The translations under genes and the position numbers were made by a program. A stretch of 64,000 nt of DNA from Galerina marginata (taxonomy: Eukaryota > Basidiomycota > Agaricomycetes > Agaricales > Galerinaceae). The notes beneath the pieces are model-generated. The model did not search any database. It had not been told where the DNA came from and was given only the letters and a program-made list of their open reading frames with translations. Positions within the stretch are counted from its first letter, which is position 1; every line of letters begins with the position of its first letter. Positions 35,320-46,835 of this stretch are shown here, one piece after another. The stretch covers positions 1,736,001 to 1,800,000 of the forward strand of contig JAECYW010000001.1 in assembly GCA_023014335.1 (NCBI GenBank), in the 5' to 3' direction.

Positions 35320-35510
35320 GGGTATGATCAACTCGCGTTCCCAATTGAGAATACGAAAACGGACAGCTTGGGAATTGCTGGGGGCGAACTGACAAAAAAC
35401 ACTGATACTCGAAGTCTCCGAAATCCCAATTGAGAATTTGAGTTAACCACAAGCTGATCCAGCCAAGTGTTTAGGATCGAGCACCCTTTTTGGATCAAAG
35501 TGATCAGTCG
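35320..35510. repeat. Copy A of a dispersed non-coding repeat (deleted form)
   Basis: Shares GATCAACTCGCGTTCCCAAT and TGAGAATACGAAAA plus GGACAG-TTGGGA (35331-35380) with the copy at 44430-44990. At its other side both copies have CCACAAG-TGATCCAGC and GGATCGAGCA (35448-35485; 44763-44780 and 44968-44977). The middle is shorter here, so this looks like an internally deleted copy. Confidence 0.7.
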
Positions 35511-36012
35511 ATCTGTTCCTCGATCGAGAGCCGAAGGGACGGTTCAGCGCCACCAAGCTACGAATAACACAAACAATAAACTCGGCCAACGGATAACCCT
35601 GGACTCAACGTACCAAGATAATATCGAGACTCATGCATTTGGCGGTGTATCAGGAATATCCGGCAAATTGTGGCCGGAACGCATCAAATACGATCACATC
35701 ATGTCTCGCAAATATGGGCGCTTATTCTTATGAAGCGCACGAGCACGTGAACTCGAGATCCACCGATCTTGAGCTCTCGACGCTCACAATCGCTTCCTGC
35801 TTACGCCTCTTTTTTACCCCAATCATGAACAACTTCACCCTTATGATAAAGAATTTCATCGATGGTCGAGGAAGCTTGAGAAATGCGACCTATGTAAGGG
35901 CAGAGAAGTGCAAATGAGCGGAAAGATTGGAAAGCGAGGACAATGAATGGATGGATAAATTGAACGGGTGTATCTACGACTCTTCCTACGGTGGTATGGC
36001 TGATTGTGTCTA
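35511..36012 (+). other. Intergenic, no gene supported
   Basis: About 500 bp with short frames in several phases (such as 35633-35917 plus) that carry no family feature. It lies between the repeat copy and the DUF6699-type remnant. Confidence 0.35.
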
Positions 36013-36130
36013 TCACCAGGCGACGTTGAGTTGCCATGCGCACGGCTGGGATGAACGTGAAATGTTAGAGATATCAAGGAAGTAAGTGTGTCCCATGAGA
36101 TAGTCGGAGCAGCGAATTGAGGACTTTCCT
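36013..36130 (-). pseudogene. Remnant of a DUF6699-type copy (3' end only)
   Basis: On the minus strand the end of the frame reads CSDYLMGHTYFLDIS and WQLNVAW, matching the end of the gene at 34341-35054 (VDLLMGNSRFIGIS and WQLNVTW). The nucleotide sequence is also alike around the stop (tcaccaggNgacgttNagttgcc at 34343 and 36015). Upstream of it the sequence no longer matches, so only the last 35-40 codons remain. Confidence 0.6.
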
Positions 36131-36493
36131 GATTCGGAAAGGCAGATTGTCATATTTGGACTCAACCCCCAAAATAGTAAGCCATCAAGATTGTATTTGA
36201 AAATTGAAATGCAGGTTCGAGGGATGGATAGAATCACTTGGCGGCCATCGGAACGAGATTCACTCAGTAAATTCGCCACAGAGCAGCCGTTTTATGGAAA
36301 TACTAGCCCTGCATTATAATTCTAAAACAGTCAGTTCTGTCGGGATAAGAGGATCCTGGAATGTGAATTTAGCGATGCACCTTAATGACGTCTAGTCGCG
36401 TACCTTTGTTTCTGGGCGGGCCTGTTGACTGAACCTTGCATATATAAGTTGCGGACGCGCTCGTATGAGTCATTCCCACAAGACTTTTAGTTG

Positions 36494-37155
36494 ATGGCGG
36501 ACTTTCTTCCCCACTTTCGAGAAGTGGAAAATCTATCGGTAAGCTGAACGGTCGATTTTTCGAACCTTTTCGAACCATGATATCCGCCAGGTTCTGCTTG
36601 ATGACTGCGAAAGACATTTGGAGAGTATCCGACTTAAATTCGACGAACTAGTGAAGATCGCTATCGCTACAGGATCGGACTTACCTGGATACACTTCCAG
36701 CTTGCAACTCCTACAGGTGAGTCTTAGATTTCATTTCAAAACCCAGGTGCGATTGAAAACCACCCAGCATAAGCTTTTCGGCCAGATAGATTATTTCCTT
36801 GACACTTCCCAGCAGATGCTCGAACTCTGCGGAATCGCCAATTGTCTTGACCTTGCTGCCTTTAATCCAGATTGTCCTCCTCCAGACGTGATTGTTTATG
36901 TCGTGTTTCAGCTTGTATGTCTACTACATAATTACTTGACTAACTGACATATCGACCTCCTTCATCCTGCTCCAGGTATACTTGTATGGAATCGTAGGTC
37001 ATCCAGCCCTTGGCCTGGTCTTTGGCTGATGCTTCTCCTAGACGAGTGTGCATGGCAGACTTGGCGGACATCAGCCCCATTTGACTGCGTTAGACGAGGA
37101 ACTCGAAACTCTTTGGACTAGAGTGCAGGCTCAACTACAGAGCCGGGGCTATTGA
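36494..37155 (+). CDS. Unknown small helical protein
   Basis: I do not recognise it. The start at 36494 gives MADFLPHFREVENLS, joined over an intron (about 36541-36590) to VLLDDCERHLESIRLKFDEL and TGSDLPGYTSSLQLLQ, then over a second intron to HKLFGQIDYFLDTSQQMLEL, CGIANCLDLAAF, and after more introns probably QPHLTALDEELETLWTRVQ ending QLQSRGY at 37155. It is mainly amphipathic helix with no membrane segment and could be a subunit of a coiled-coil complex. The last introns (36915-37090) are uncertain. Confidence 0.45.
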
Positions 37156-38875
37156 AGGGTAGAGACGTGCAGGTATCCGATACGCAGAGCTTCCCGCTGT
37201 CCAGATAATTTTCTATAGCTCTATACACTCTATCCTTAATTTCAAACATAGCGGTGGATCAAAATATATGTATTCATATATAAGACTACAAAATAGGAAG
37301 CACCATTCGACGCGTTACTTTATGTGACAAAAACTGAGGCCTATGGTCCGGAGATTTATCACGCTGCGTCGTCTCTCACATGAGTGCAAATAGATGGTGT
37401 GGACTCGCTCCAAAAGACGAGAGACAGCGGCGGTATCACTTAATGTGACGAGGTGGGGATGTTGATGCCAAAACACGATGGTAAGATGTAGGATTTGGGG
37501 AACTGATCCATTGACGATGCTGGTGGCGGCGATATTGAGGCTGCTGCCGTGGATAAGGCTGGGAAGATTTGCAAGGGGGAGCAGCTGCGAAAGGAGTCAG
37601 GCAATCAATGAATGAGGTGGCAGAAAAGAGAGGCGAAAAAAGGCTCACTTTGCTGTCCTTAGCGTCACAATCGGCGACGAGATTCCTGAGACGGTGCTAC
37701 TTTTCATCTAGTCGGGAATGAGGACTGCAGCAGCGTCGAGCGAGCCCTGGTGGTTCTTGAGGCGTATTTTGTTTGTAAATCCGTTGCGGTTTCTGAGGGT
37801 GGAGGCAGCCGGATGCTGGTTACGGGGCATGCCATGGAAAGTGGATAGGCAGAGGAAAGGGCGAGGTCGAGAGGGAAGTGGTGTAGGAGGGAATGCCTGC
37901 GTTCGCCGTTGTCGGCGTCGGCGGTGCTGTGGTCAATGCGTCCCTTTCTGGCTCGCCGCAAGGAACGAAGTGGCAGAATCATGTTCGCCATTGGCGCCAC
38001 CGTCATTGCGCGGGCTCGGGGGGTTATCTGGGAAGGCAACGGTGTGGCGGCGACATGGGAGAGGGTTATTCGCAGTGTCCTGTACAGAAAAAGAGGGACA
38101 AGTTAACGATATCAGGTCTGAGCTCTGCCGTCGTTTACTGTCCAGATTAAAGCCACGGCCATCGTAGTAACAGGAGACGTACCTAATGGTCTTCTACTCG
38201 TTGTGTTCTGCCATCATGGCACTGCGGGCGTGTTTCGTATGGGGCTTGGATTGTTCGCGACCTGGGATACCGACGGCCAGCTGGCGCTTCGCACCAACGT
38301 TATGTGCTGCACTGCAAGGGTCTTCGTGAGTATCGAGAGGATGTGTTGGGTTTGCGTCGTTCTCGACATTAGCCGTGAGCTCAGGATCCAGGACCATCGT
38401 AAGGGGCTACGCGCGTTCAGTATGGACAAGGTGTCCATGTCAGGATCCATCATCCATGACCATCGTAAGGAGTGACATGTGTTCAGGATCTGACCTTTGA
38501 GCGAAACATATTAGTGTGCGTGAACCCGTGGCTCTAACCAAATTCCCACGACCTTTTCGGTAGTGGGTTTTAGGTACTTGTGATCAACCTGGTGCCAAGG
38601 TAACGTCTGCGACATATCGTAGTGCGTTTGACGAGCTGCCTCCTCTACGATCCTCACCACGTCCAACCATGCCATTTTCCGCTCTGCTTGGATCTGCACC
38701 CGTATCTCTCTCAACTTGTTGGCACGGGGAAAAAAGGTATCCTTGAAGAAGTCTTGGGGTTTATAACGGAAGCGATTACGGGTCCATGGCAATCGGAGGA
38801 CTTCATGGAAAAAGGTAAGACCACCTCATTTTTCCGAATACGGAGTTACAGAGGTTTTTCAGTTCTCAAGTCGTC
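37156..38875 (+). other. Long region without a supported gene
   Basis: About 1.7 kb. A GC-rich block (37690-38060) has overlapping frames on both strands typical of chance. Near 38380-38480 the phrase CAGGATC(C)...GACCATCGTAAGG occurs twice in direct order. A short minus-strand start MKSSTVSGISSPIVTLRTAK with a plausible intron (37710-37560) could be a small gene but I cannot complete it. The minus frame 38511-38792 is unassigned. Confidence 0.35.
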
Positions 38876-41053
38876 GATTGTTCTAAACTTGACGAAATAT
38901 AAAGCCGATGAGCAAATCAAGAAGACGGATGTCACGAAGCGCGAGAGGCGAGTTTACAATGATTTGGTTTATGAGGAAATCTTCTCATTTTGCCCATAGG
39001 CTTCTTGGTTTAACGAAACTTTCCGACACCAATAATGCTAGCACCAAGCATGCCAAGGACTGCTCTCTCATACTCACTGAGGGTGACTCTGCCAAGGCTC
39101 TGGCTGTTGGTGGTCTTGGAGTTGTTGGTCGAGATAACTTTGGCGTATTCCCTTTGCGCGGAAAGCTACTCAACGTCCACAAAGCGAAGCACGATCAAAT
39201 CATGAAGAATGAGGAAATTCAGAACATCAAAAAGATTATGGGCCTTCAGCATAACAAGGACTACGAACCTTCGATACGGCAGGATTATGATTATGACTGA
39301 TCAGTTTCGTCCAGTGATTCTTTTCTTAAACCATACTCACATTCATCGCTTTTGAAGCTACCCGAATTCCTGGTGGAGAAAAGAACGCCGTGATTTTTTT
39401 ACTATCCCTGAGTACGAGCAATGGCTGGAGGACATGCCAGATGGAAAGAGGTGGGTATCCAAGTACTTCAAGGTTCGCAATTTATATTTTTGCATTCTTC
39501 CCCATTTTTACATTCTGGTACAGGGTTTAGGAACCGGTGAGGATGCGGACACTCGCGAGTACTTCAACCACATGGCAAAGAATGGCTTCGTCAGTTTAAG
39601 CCCGGAACTTATGTGGACCATCGCATGGACGAAATACCATACACTGATTTTATCAACAAGGAATTGATTCTCTTCTCTATGGCTGATAATACTCGCTTGA
39701 TACCGTCTGTGGCCGATGGACTAAAAGCTGGTCTGAAGAAGGTTATCTGGGGTCCGTTCAAACGCGAACTAAAAATTGAGGCTAGAGGCTAAGGTAAGCC
39801 GCGAATGCTTTGCGAGATATCCCATTGCGTAATTCATGACAATTTGTAGTTCTTCCAATTGTGCGGTTTCATCGCCGAGAAATCTGCATACCACCACTGG
39901 CACGGAGAAGTCAGTTTAGGCGCCACTATTATCAATCTGGCACAGGAATTTGAGGGCAGCAATAATCTGAACTTGTTGAGGCCCAAGGGTCAGTTCGGTA
40001 CGCATGGACCATGCCGCGGCCAGGTATATCTTCACCAAACCGATGCCACTCGCGAGAGCGACGTTCAACCCTTCCGATGACCCTCTCCTAAACTAGCAGA
40101 AGGACGACAATCCCTGATCAAACCCAATTTTTACATGCCGATTGTACCTCTTGCCTCATCGACGGTGCGTAAGCTCCAGGATATATTTATTTGAAGATAG
40201 CTCACTTCATCTTACAGGTTGGAGTACTATCATTCCTTGCTACAATTCGACAGATGTTGTCGCCAATATTCTGAGGCTGATGAACGGCGAAGAACTAAAC
40301 ACCAAGGACCTGGAAAAAGCTGAAGAACAAGGCTTGCTAGATTTCTTTTTTCTTTTTTTTTTTTTTTTAATTCCTCGAACTCCCCCTTTGTGGCTGAGCC
40401 ATATGGTAGGGTCGCTACATACCGTTGTTGCTAGATTTCTTCAAGTTGACGTCCAAGCTTAACATGAGCAACATGATTTGCTTTGACTTTGAGGGCAAAA
40501 TAAAGAAGTATGATTCGCCTGAGGAGACCTTGGAGGATTTCTACCCATTGCGCTTGGCGTATTATCAGAAATGCAAGGTTAGTACTAGGCAGTTGAACAA
40601 TATAATTCTAACAATGTATTTAGGATTCTGTGGTAAACAAGATTCAGACGCAATTCGAGAAGCTGATGAACCAGGCCCGATTCGTCCAAACGATCGTCAA
40701 CAAGGAGATCGTGGTCTCGAACCGCTATCGTCGTGGATTTGCGGAAGCACAGGATCCGGCCTCTTCTCAAAAATGCAGAAGACAAAACGACGAGGAGGAG
40801 GGGGGAGAAGTCGATGGAACTGAAGTGGGAAACGAAGCGGACTCTGACTTTGACAATCTCCTTGTTTGGAGTCTGACGAAAGAGAAGGTTAGTTCTTGGG
40901 CTTTTTGGTTGGGTTTGGCTTTAATCTTATCTTTTGAGATTAGATTGAGCACCAGAAGGAACAAGCTGCGGAGAAGGAGGCTGAACTGCTTGCTTTGCTT
41001 GAAAAGTTGCCCAAGGACTCGTGGAATACTGACATATTCGTGAAAGAGTGGGT
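38876..41053 (+). pseudogene. TOP2: DNA topoisomerase II pseudogene, 5' truncated, introns retained
   Basis: Blocks in the order of eukaryotic topoisomerase II: LSDTNNASTKHAKDCSLILT, EGDSAKALAVGGLGVVG (TOPRIM Glu present), PLRGKLLNV, IMKNEEIQNIKKIMGLQHNK, RYGRIMIMTDQ, WVSKYFKGLGTGEDADTREY, YTDFINKELILFSMADN, SVADGL, FEGSNNLNLLRPKGQFG, RYIFTKPMPLARATFNPSDD (frame shifted), VVANILRLMNG, FDFEGKIKKYDSPEETLEDF and LLALLEKLPKDSWNTDIF. The ATPase domain is absent upstream, the TOPRIM DxDxDG acids are lost after TDQ, and many blocks lie in different frames with stops between. Introns are still present (39472-39524; a GC...AG one at 38948-38999), so it is a decayed DNA-level duplicate and not a retrocopy. 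A T-run at 40346-40368 interrupts it. Confidence 0.88.
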
Positions 41054-42476
41054 ACGTTGTAACCGCTTTCGCCTGAAGGGCCAATTATGCTGACCTATAA
41101 ACCGTAGAAATCCTGCATTGCGTTTGAGGAGAAGATTATGGGTGCAAACGGCAACAAGGTGGATAAGCGGTTCTTAGGACTCACAGATCGATCGGATGGG
41201 GGTATTTCAACTTGTAGAAATCGTGCCGCTTCATTGACACCATCATTTGCAAATTCACAGCGGATGTGCTGGGCCACCAACCACATATTGCCTCGTGCTC
41301 TTCGCGCATTGTGCCTTCCGATGAAGATGATCGCGGTTCAGACGACGAGGACCCGGATTTCGGTATTGGTATCCATCCAGACGCAGCCCGATGAGTTCAA
41401 CTCCCAGCATAGGCGGCAGTCCAACCTAAGTAGTGTCGCCTATGGCCCGGCTGATGCGCATATGCCTGTGAACATAATGAGATGTCTTACGTGACGTAGG
41501 CTCTTCATCCGTCAGAGCATCCACCACCAAGCAGGCGGCCGTTTGCGTCCAGTAGATGCTCCCCACCAGTGAACATTATGTTCTACCCTGGGCTGAACTT
41601 CGAATACGGACTGCGGTCCATTACACGTTGCGTGCTGCAGTCATGAGGTCGGGATTCCCAATCGAACAAGATCGTCAGTACCGATTGCCAGCAAGATTGG
41701 AGAATGGGGAGATGGTCGCACACCGACATCCGTTTACTCCCTCGACACAAGGACTCCAAGCCTTCTCGGTGCCAACCTATGTCTCGACTGCAGATGTTGG
41801 TTAGCCGGATACTTCTTATTGCTCCCCCTTGTTTGCATATTACGTCCATTCCTTTCTGAATTTCTTCCTTTCTTGTCTTTCAACCACCTCAACGACCACC
41901 GACTCTGGTCGTATCTTCTTATTTTGCCCGCAAACTGGCAATACAACAGTCGTCCGTCAAACCCTGACTTCTTTTTCTGACCGTAAGTTCTGGTCTGTCG
42001 GAGCACTGGTATTATTCACTTATTGACTTGTAAGTGAAGGCATTTCGCCATTCTCGGGTGCTCAAGTACGTGCGATATTCGTGCGTCTGGTCAATTCTTA
42101 TGCCTTCCCGATTGTCCTTCAACAGATGTTCCTGCTTTGGTATTGCAAGCAATGACACGTCGCGCATAAATCGCCACTTTCCAAGTACGCCTTTTGCTTG
42201 CCTACCTTGCTTGTTGATATTCTTGCCCAACCAAATATCTAGCCTTCGAGATCCTTCGTACGATATAGCTGTTAACGAAGGACAGAGCTCCCTTCAGTTG
42301 GAAACCGCTGCTTCCAGTGCTTCGCAAAATGAGATCAAGACCAATCTTGTAGCGTGACTCGAGTTTCCATGCCTCGAATCCTAGTCATATACCAATAAAA
42401 TTGTGCACAATTCGAGTACAAACATTTCTGAGTAAATCAGTATAGAGACGAACAAACCAAGTGCTCCGTAATAGGT
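41054..42476 (+). other. Region with eroded coding pieces
   Basis: About 1.4 kb. Near 41232-41390 a plus frame reads FIDTIICKFTADVLGHQPHI and an acidic PSDEDDRGSDDEDPDFGIGI, then stops; a later frame has FYPGLNFEYGLRSI (41580). These look like pieces of another protein joined to the TOP2 copy, but I cannot name it. The rest (41800-42470) is non-coding in appearance. Confidence 0.4.
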
Positions 42477-44100
42477 TTATTCAGGCGAGTCTGACCGTTC
42501 TTGCTGGATTGGCACCTTTTGACAGTGGAAATATAAGATTATGCGACACAAGTAGGCAATCTAATAAAACATACCACAGGAATATATACAGGAGGGCCTG
42601 GGGCAAGAACTTCTAATGCCACGCGGGAGACGTCTGGCCCGTAGAAATTTTCAGGCATCTCTGGAGTAGGAGTGTCTGTGCGATTGACCTTTGTGGCAAG
42701 ACGAATGCGAACAAGAGGGGCAGCACCCCTTTTAAGAGCTCCAGATATTTTCCGTGGGGAGTATTGTGAATCCACATAATGCAATACCTTGTTGGCAATT
42801 GAGATAAGAATGGAGAAGCTTTCAGGAAACTTACGTTCGATGCAGCTGGATTCAACCAATACTTCCTAACGCGACGAAGGGTCTTGGCTTTGGAGAAAGT
42901 CCCCTCGGTTTCTGACTCGTCGGTGGACATCTCAGGCACGCTGAAATGGCTAAAAAACGATTTAATATCTTTCCATCTCTTGGCATTATCGGCATTCTCG
43001 TAGTTCTTAGGAAGAAGCATCGCCTGTTCGATGATGTCATCTCGACGCAAGAACTTCTAATCAGAGGTAATTTTCGCTAAGTAAGAAATCGTGGTCAATG
43101 AATCGATGACACACCAGTTTCTTACGCTCCTTCCTTCGGGATCTGCACTGGGCCGCATGGTTTTTATTCTGAAGCACGGCGGATATTTCTGTCGCGTTCA
43201 TCGTGGCAGTCATTACTTCCACCTGTCGTAGCAAGGAGCGCAAAGTGGAACGGTGAGAAGTCAGCTTTTGTTCAATCAACTCTTGCACGTCACAGATCTC
43301 GTCTAGCCTTTTTCCTATGTCGCTGCTGGTAACTTCGGCGCCTAGAAGCTCCACTAATTTTACTAGTTGCTTGTCTTGCATATAAACCTCAAACCCGGCA
43401 ACAAGCAGCTGTATAGCCTTCGCATTCCAGAGATGGGTCATGGGACACCTCCAATGAATCAAAATATTTTCGATGCTAGGCCCGTTGTGTTGGAAAGCTA
43501 AGTAAGCTCCAACGATAGCAGGATCAGGAGAGGGCGGAAGGCTGGGCATAGGACCAGGCGTTTCGTTGGCCTTGCCGCCGTCGTCCTCTTTCTGCGGCAA
43601 CAGGTTTTTAGAGACCAGGTAGTTCCTGACTACTGACTGTGAATCAGTGTGATATGGATCAGATAATCACAAGGCCTTATGTGACTTGTCAACACATACA
43701 TGGAGGAGCTTTTGCTGGTACGACTTAAGTTTCCGCGCCGTAGGTGTGGCGGTCTTCCCTTTCCGAGGATCCACGAATTTACGAGGAGATTCTACGTCGC
43801 CTTGATAACCTGGGTCTCTAAGACGATTTCAATGCCTTGAGAATTCTGCCACCAAGTGGGAGGAAATTACTCACCTTTCCTCGTCGTCCATGGGATCATC
43901 TGGTTGGGCTGATGGGGGTGGCTAGGGTTGTATTAAGTACACCATAGGCATCGTTAAAGATATCCTACCAGACTCGAAGGCGCCTGAATAGGAACAAAGA
44001 GTCAGTTACCCAGGACATTTTCTTGTCCAAGCTTAGTACTTACCGCTGTTTGAGGAATTTGGTGCATTGGATTGGTCGTCCTAGTAAACTCTGATGCCAT
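42477..44100 (-). CDS. High-copy basidiomycete family protein of unknown function
   Basis: The start at 44100 gives MASEFTRTTNPMHQIPQT, then Pro/Asp-rich exons and a basic exon (RKGKTATPTARKLKSYQQKL). The core exon carries LPPSPDPAIVGAYLAFQHNG, HWRCPMTHLWNAKAIQLLVA and a helical part KRLDEICDVQELIEQKL ending RRKERKKL. The next exons read LRRDDIIEQAMLLPKNYENA, FFSHFSVPEMSTDESETEG, RRVRKYWLNPAAS and YSPRKISGALKRGAAPL, ending after a last intron with PIQQERSDSPE. The motif FFSHFSxxEMSTDE followed by xxRRVxKxWxNP is, from memory, shared by very many copies in mushroom genomes, which suggests a link with mobile elements; the function is unknown. Introns are GT...AG. Confidence 0.65.
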
Positions 44101-44429
44101 ATCGAGAAGGCTGTTGCCTTCCTCCGGAAGCAAGATGTTACAGAACGGAAAAGGTGGGCGGCTCTGTTAACATCGGTACATGAGCCACGGCCAGAGGACG
44201 AGTATAACAGCTCACCCATGGTTTTGACATATTTGATGGCAAGTCGAATCGGTTCAGCTATCGATACCCACTTGGCTTTATAGTCGATTTCTCTTCAATT
44301 AACTAGCGGCTCTTCGCTGCTGTTTGAGAATCCGCGTCACATCGTTTTCTGTCATATGTCTATTGTTGCCAGATTCTGTACAAAGACAAGGACATCGAAC
44401 GCGGCTCGTTCTCAATCTGGAACCCAAAG
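44101..44429 (-). other. Intergenic, promoter side
   Basis: About 330 bp upstream of the gene on the minus strand. No gene or strong motif seen. Confidence 0.35.
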
Positions 44430-44990
44430 CAGTTTCTCGAATCAAAAAGGGTGCTCAATTTCAAAATTCGTTGGATCAAGTGTGATCAACAGTTGATCAA
44501 CTCGCGTTCCCAATTGAGAATACGAAAATGGACAGGTTGGGAACCGCTTCCGGTTCTGGTTCTGCGCTTTCTCACGATTCTGGTTCGGGAAAGTGTCTCC
44601 AGAACCGAATTGAGAACCGACTCAGAACCGGCAGAATCGCTCACTCTGACCTCCCCTATTGAAAGTCGTGCTTTACTTTTCCATCAACCATTTTTCGCTC
44701 CTGGCTTAGCCTCGCACAGCCCTCGCACGGCCGTTTCAATTTTCACATCGTGAACTCGTGTTCACCACAAGTTGATCCAGCGACATTCAGAATTGATCGA
44801 ATATTGATCGCCATGGTGTGGCGATCCTTAAATTTGGGGTACCCTTGGCAGCGGATCCGGAGATACGAGTGGACGCGTAGTTTGACCCCTGGGCATACCA
44901 AGCCAATACTAGAGGTTGTAACCATCTAACGATATCTAGTCACCAAATCGAAGTGAGTGTTTCTGGATCGAGCATCGTGCACTGATTCAA
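44430..44990. repeat. Copy B of the dispersed non-coding repeat (longer form)
   Basis: Related to 35320-35510 (see shared phrases there). Its two ends are imperfect inverted repeats: left CGAATCAAAAAGGGTGCTCA (about 44438) and right GATCGAGCATCGTGCACTGA (about 44969), which pair when one is reversed. The centre has a hairpin-forming CCGGTTCTG / CAGAACCGG pair (about 44549 and 44622). No open frame of note. It looks like a MITE-type element, with no clear target duplication. Confidence 0.55.
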
Positions 44991-45235
44991 GTCGTCCAAA
45001 TCTAACCCACAAAAGATCACAAGGTGCTGTCTTGAGAATACAAGGTCTCGATTGTTCCTTGTTGGCTATAGGCACCTTATCCTGTTGGCAGCAAGGCGCC
45101 AGATTACGTAGGGTTTGGAAATGCTGAAACGGACGCGAAGGAATAAGGCTATAAGATTCCTGTCTGTCACTGCACTAAATATAATCAAGATAAATTCGTT
45201 GGTCCCGTCGTTCAAGTTCACCTTTGAACCGCAGT

Positions 45236-46530
45236 ATGTTGCATCCTAAGGTGGTCCTTGTAGGACCTAGGGCCAGTGGTGAGCTTGTACACTAGTCCCA
45301 ATTATCTCGTCATCCTGATCCACTACTTACAAGGTAAATCAACACTTGTGGCCAGTGTTTCAGGGGTAAGACAATAGTTCAATATTCGTTGTTCAACCCC
45401 GTTTATAATGGGACCCAGGTTCTACTGGGGACTAGCACGACATGTCCCGTTGAGTGGAACATCCGCCAGTCTGACACTCGCACCTGGTCGGCCAAGGTCT
45501 CTGTTGGCTACTTCTCCTCCAAAATTTTCAATTACCAAAAGCTTCGCGTTCGCGGTTCCTTGTCTCTTAATGATGAGGAGGGTCCATGTCATAGCCCTGC
45601 TCAATTGCTACGCCTTCTTAGGAAAGCCGAGATAGCAGGATTTTCGCCAGGCCAGAATATACAAGCGATTCTTTCCATGGATGAAATTACAGTCACCCGA
45701 AAGTATTCCAACATGCTTCTTTCTTCCTTGCCTTCCAGAGGTGTGATCTATGTGGAAATGTTGGTTCCGTCATTTTCGCCCAGAGAAATTACAATCGTTG
45801 ATCTTCCAGGCAAGTATATTTTTAAATTTTGCTTCAAGGATATTAATTTTCGTTGAGAAATTCATAGGGCTCAGGGAAACAGGATATTCAGACATTATCA
45901 GACACACTAAGAATGTTGCCCGTTTCTATGCCGCGCAGGAAGGAGTGCTTCTTGCGGTTGTAATACGTATAACCGGTGCGCTCGACATTCAGTTGGTCAA
46001 CTTGTCCCCCTGAATCAATTAACGAGGTCTTCTCAGATAGAAAATCAAAGCCTCCAGCTCTGTCTACGATTGGAGAGGGAAAGTGGAATAAGGGGACAAC
46101 GGGTATGCCTTCACTCTTCTTCGGAGAGTCAGGTTCTAAGGCTCAAGTTTGTCCCTCAGTGATTCTAACCCATGGACAGGAAGCTCTTGTGGAGACACGT
46201 TGGCTAGAAATCCTAGCTGGGGAAACAGAGAAACCCTATATCCCTCTTTGCTTTCATCTCCCCGACCTTCGGTGTGCATTTGCATTTACCGAGCCCGATA
46301 TTCGCCGTCTGCGACAGGATGAAGCAGCATACTTCCTATTTTCTGAGACCTGGTCTTCACTACCCCATCAAACAGCCGCTCAACTGGGTGTTGTAAACAT
46401 CCTGAGACAGTGGGAGCTCACATGGAACCTCGAGAAAAGTAAATATAGGGAGCGACCAGAACGTACAATCATTTGGAAAGGAGTTTTTGTAGGGCTTGTG
46501 ATTGCTCTTCTTCTTTATGTATGTCAGTAG
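45236..46530 (+). CDS. Dynamin-like GTPase with C-terminal membrane anchor
   Basis: A truncated dynamin-superfamily GTPase. The start at 45236 gives MLHPKVVLVGP; an intron within the P-loop joins GPRASG and KSTLVASVSG to make a complete G1 motif. G2 is GTSTTCPVEWNI; G3 is IVDLPG, joined over a GC...AG intron (45810-45867) to LRETGYSDIIRHTKNV. The G4 TKxD motif is not seen: ITGALDIQLVNLSP leads, with one extra C in a C-run at 46006-46010, to ESINEVFSDRKSK. Then come HGQEALVETRWLEILAGETE and EPDIRRLRQDEAAYF, like the segment after the G domain. The last exon ends with a hydrophobic helix VFVGLVIALLLYVCQ. It lacks the stalk and GED of full dynamins. Either a degenerate copy or a short membrane-anchored GTPase. 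Confidence 0.68.
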
Positions 46531-46835
46531 GCCATACATTTATGTACTTGGCAAGCTTGGAACAGTGAATTGTAATACTTGTTTCGTGAGCCGTTGCTAA
46601 GCAAGAGTACCGGTCAGAATTGGGTGTAAGTATTCCATATGGATTTTGATTAATCCTGAGGCCAGTACATGGCAGTTTAAATCAATGTAACTCAAATAGG
46701 GTGCCAGTGATAGGAGCAACGGTGGTTAATGCGCAAATTAATCACGGATTAGATGAACAAAATTAAACACGGAGTAAATGAACAGTCCGATGACCAGAGT
46801 AAGGTTGTAAGGGAGAAAAGAAAGAAACGGCAAAA
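46531..46835 (+). other. Intergenic spacer
   Basis: About 300 bp, AT-rich, between the dynamin-like gene and a convergent minus-strand fragment. Nothing recognised. Confidence 0.35.

Noticed and set aside
38511..38792. 93-codon minus-strand frame (MPWTRNRFRYKPQDFFKDTF...)
   Set aside because: It ends on a codon bias unlike neighbours and has no family match; it could be a fragment, but I cannot support it as a gene.
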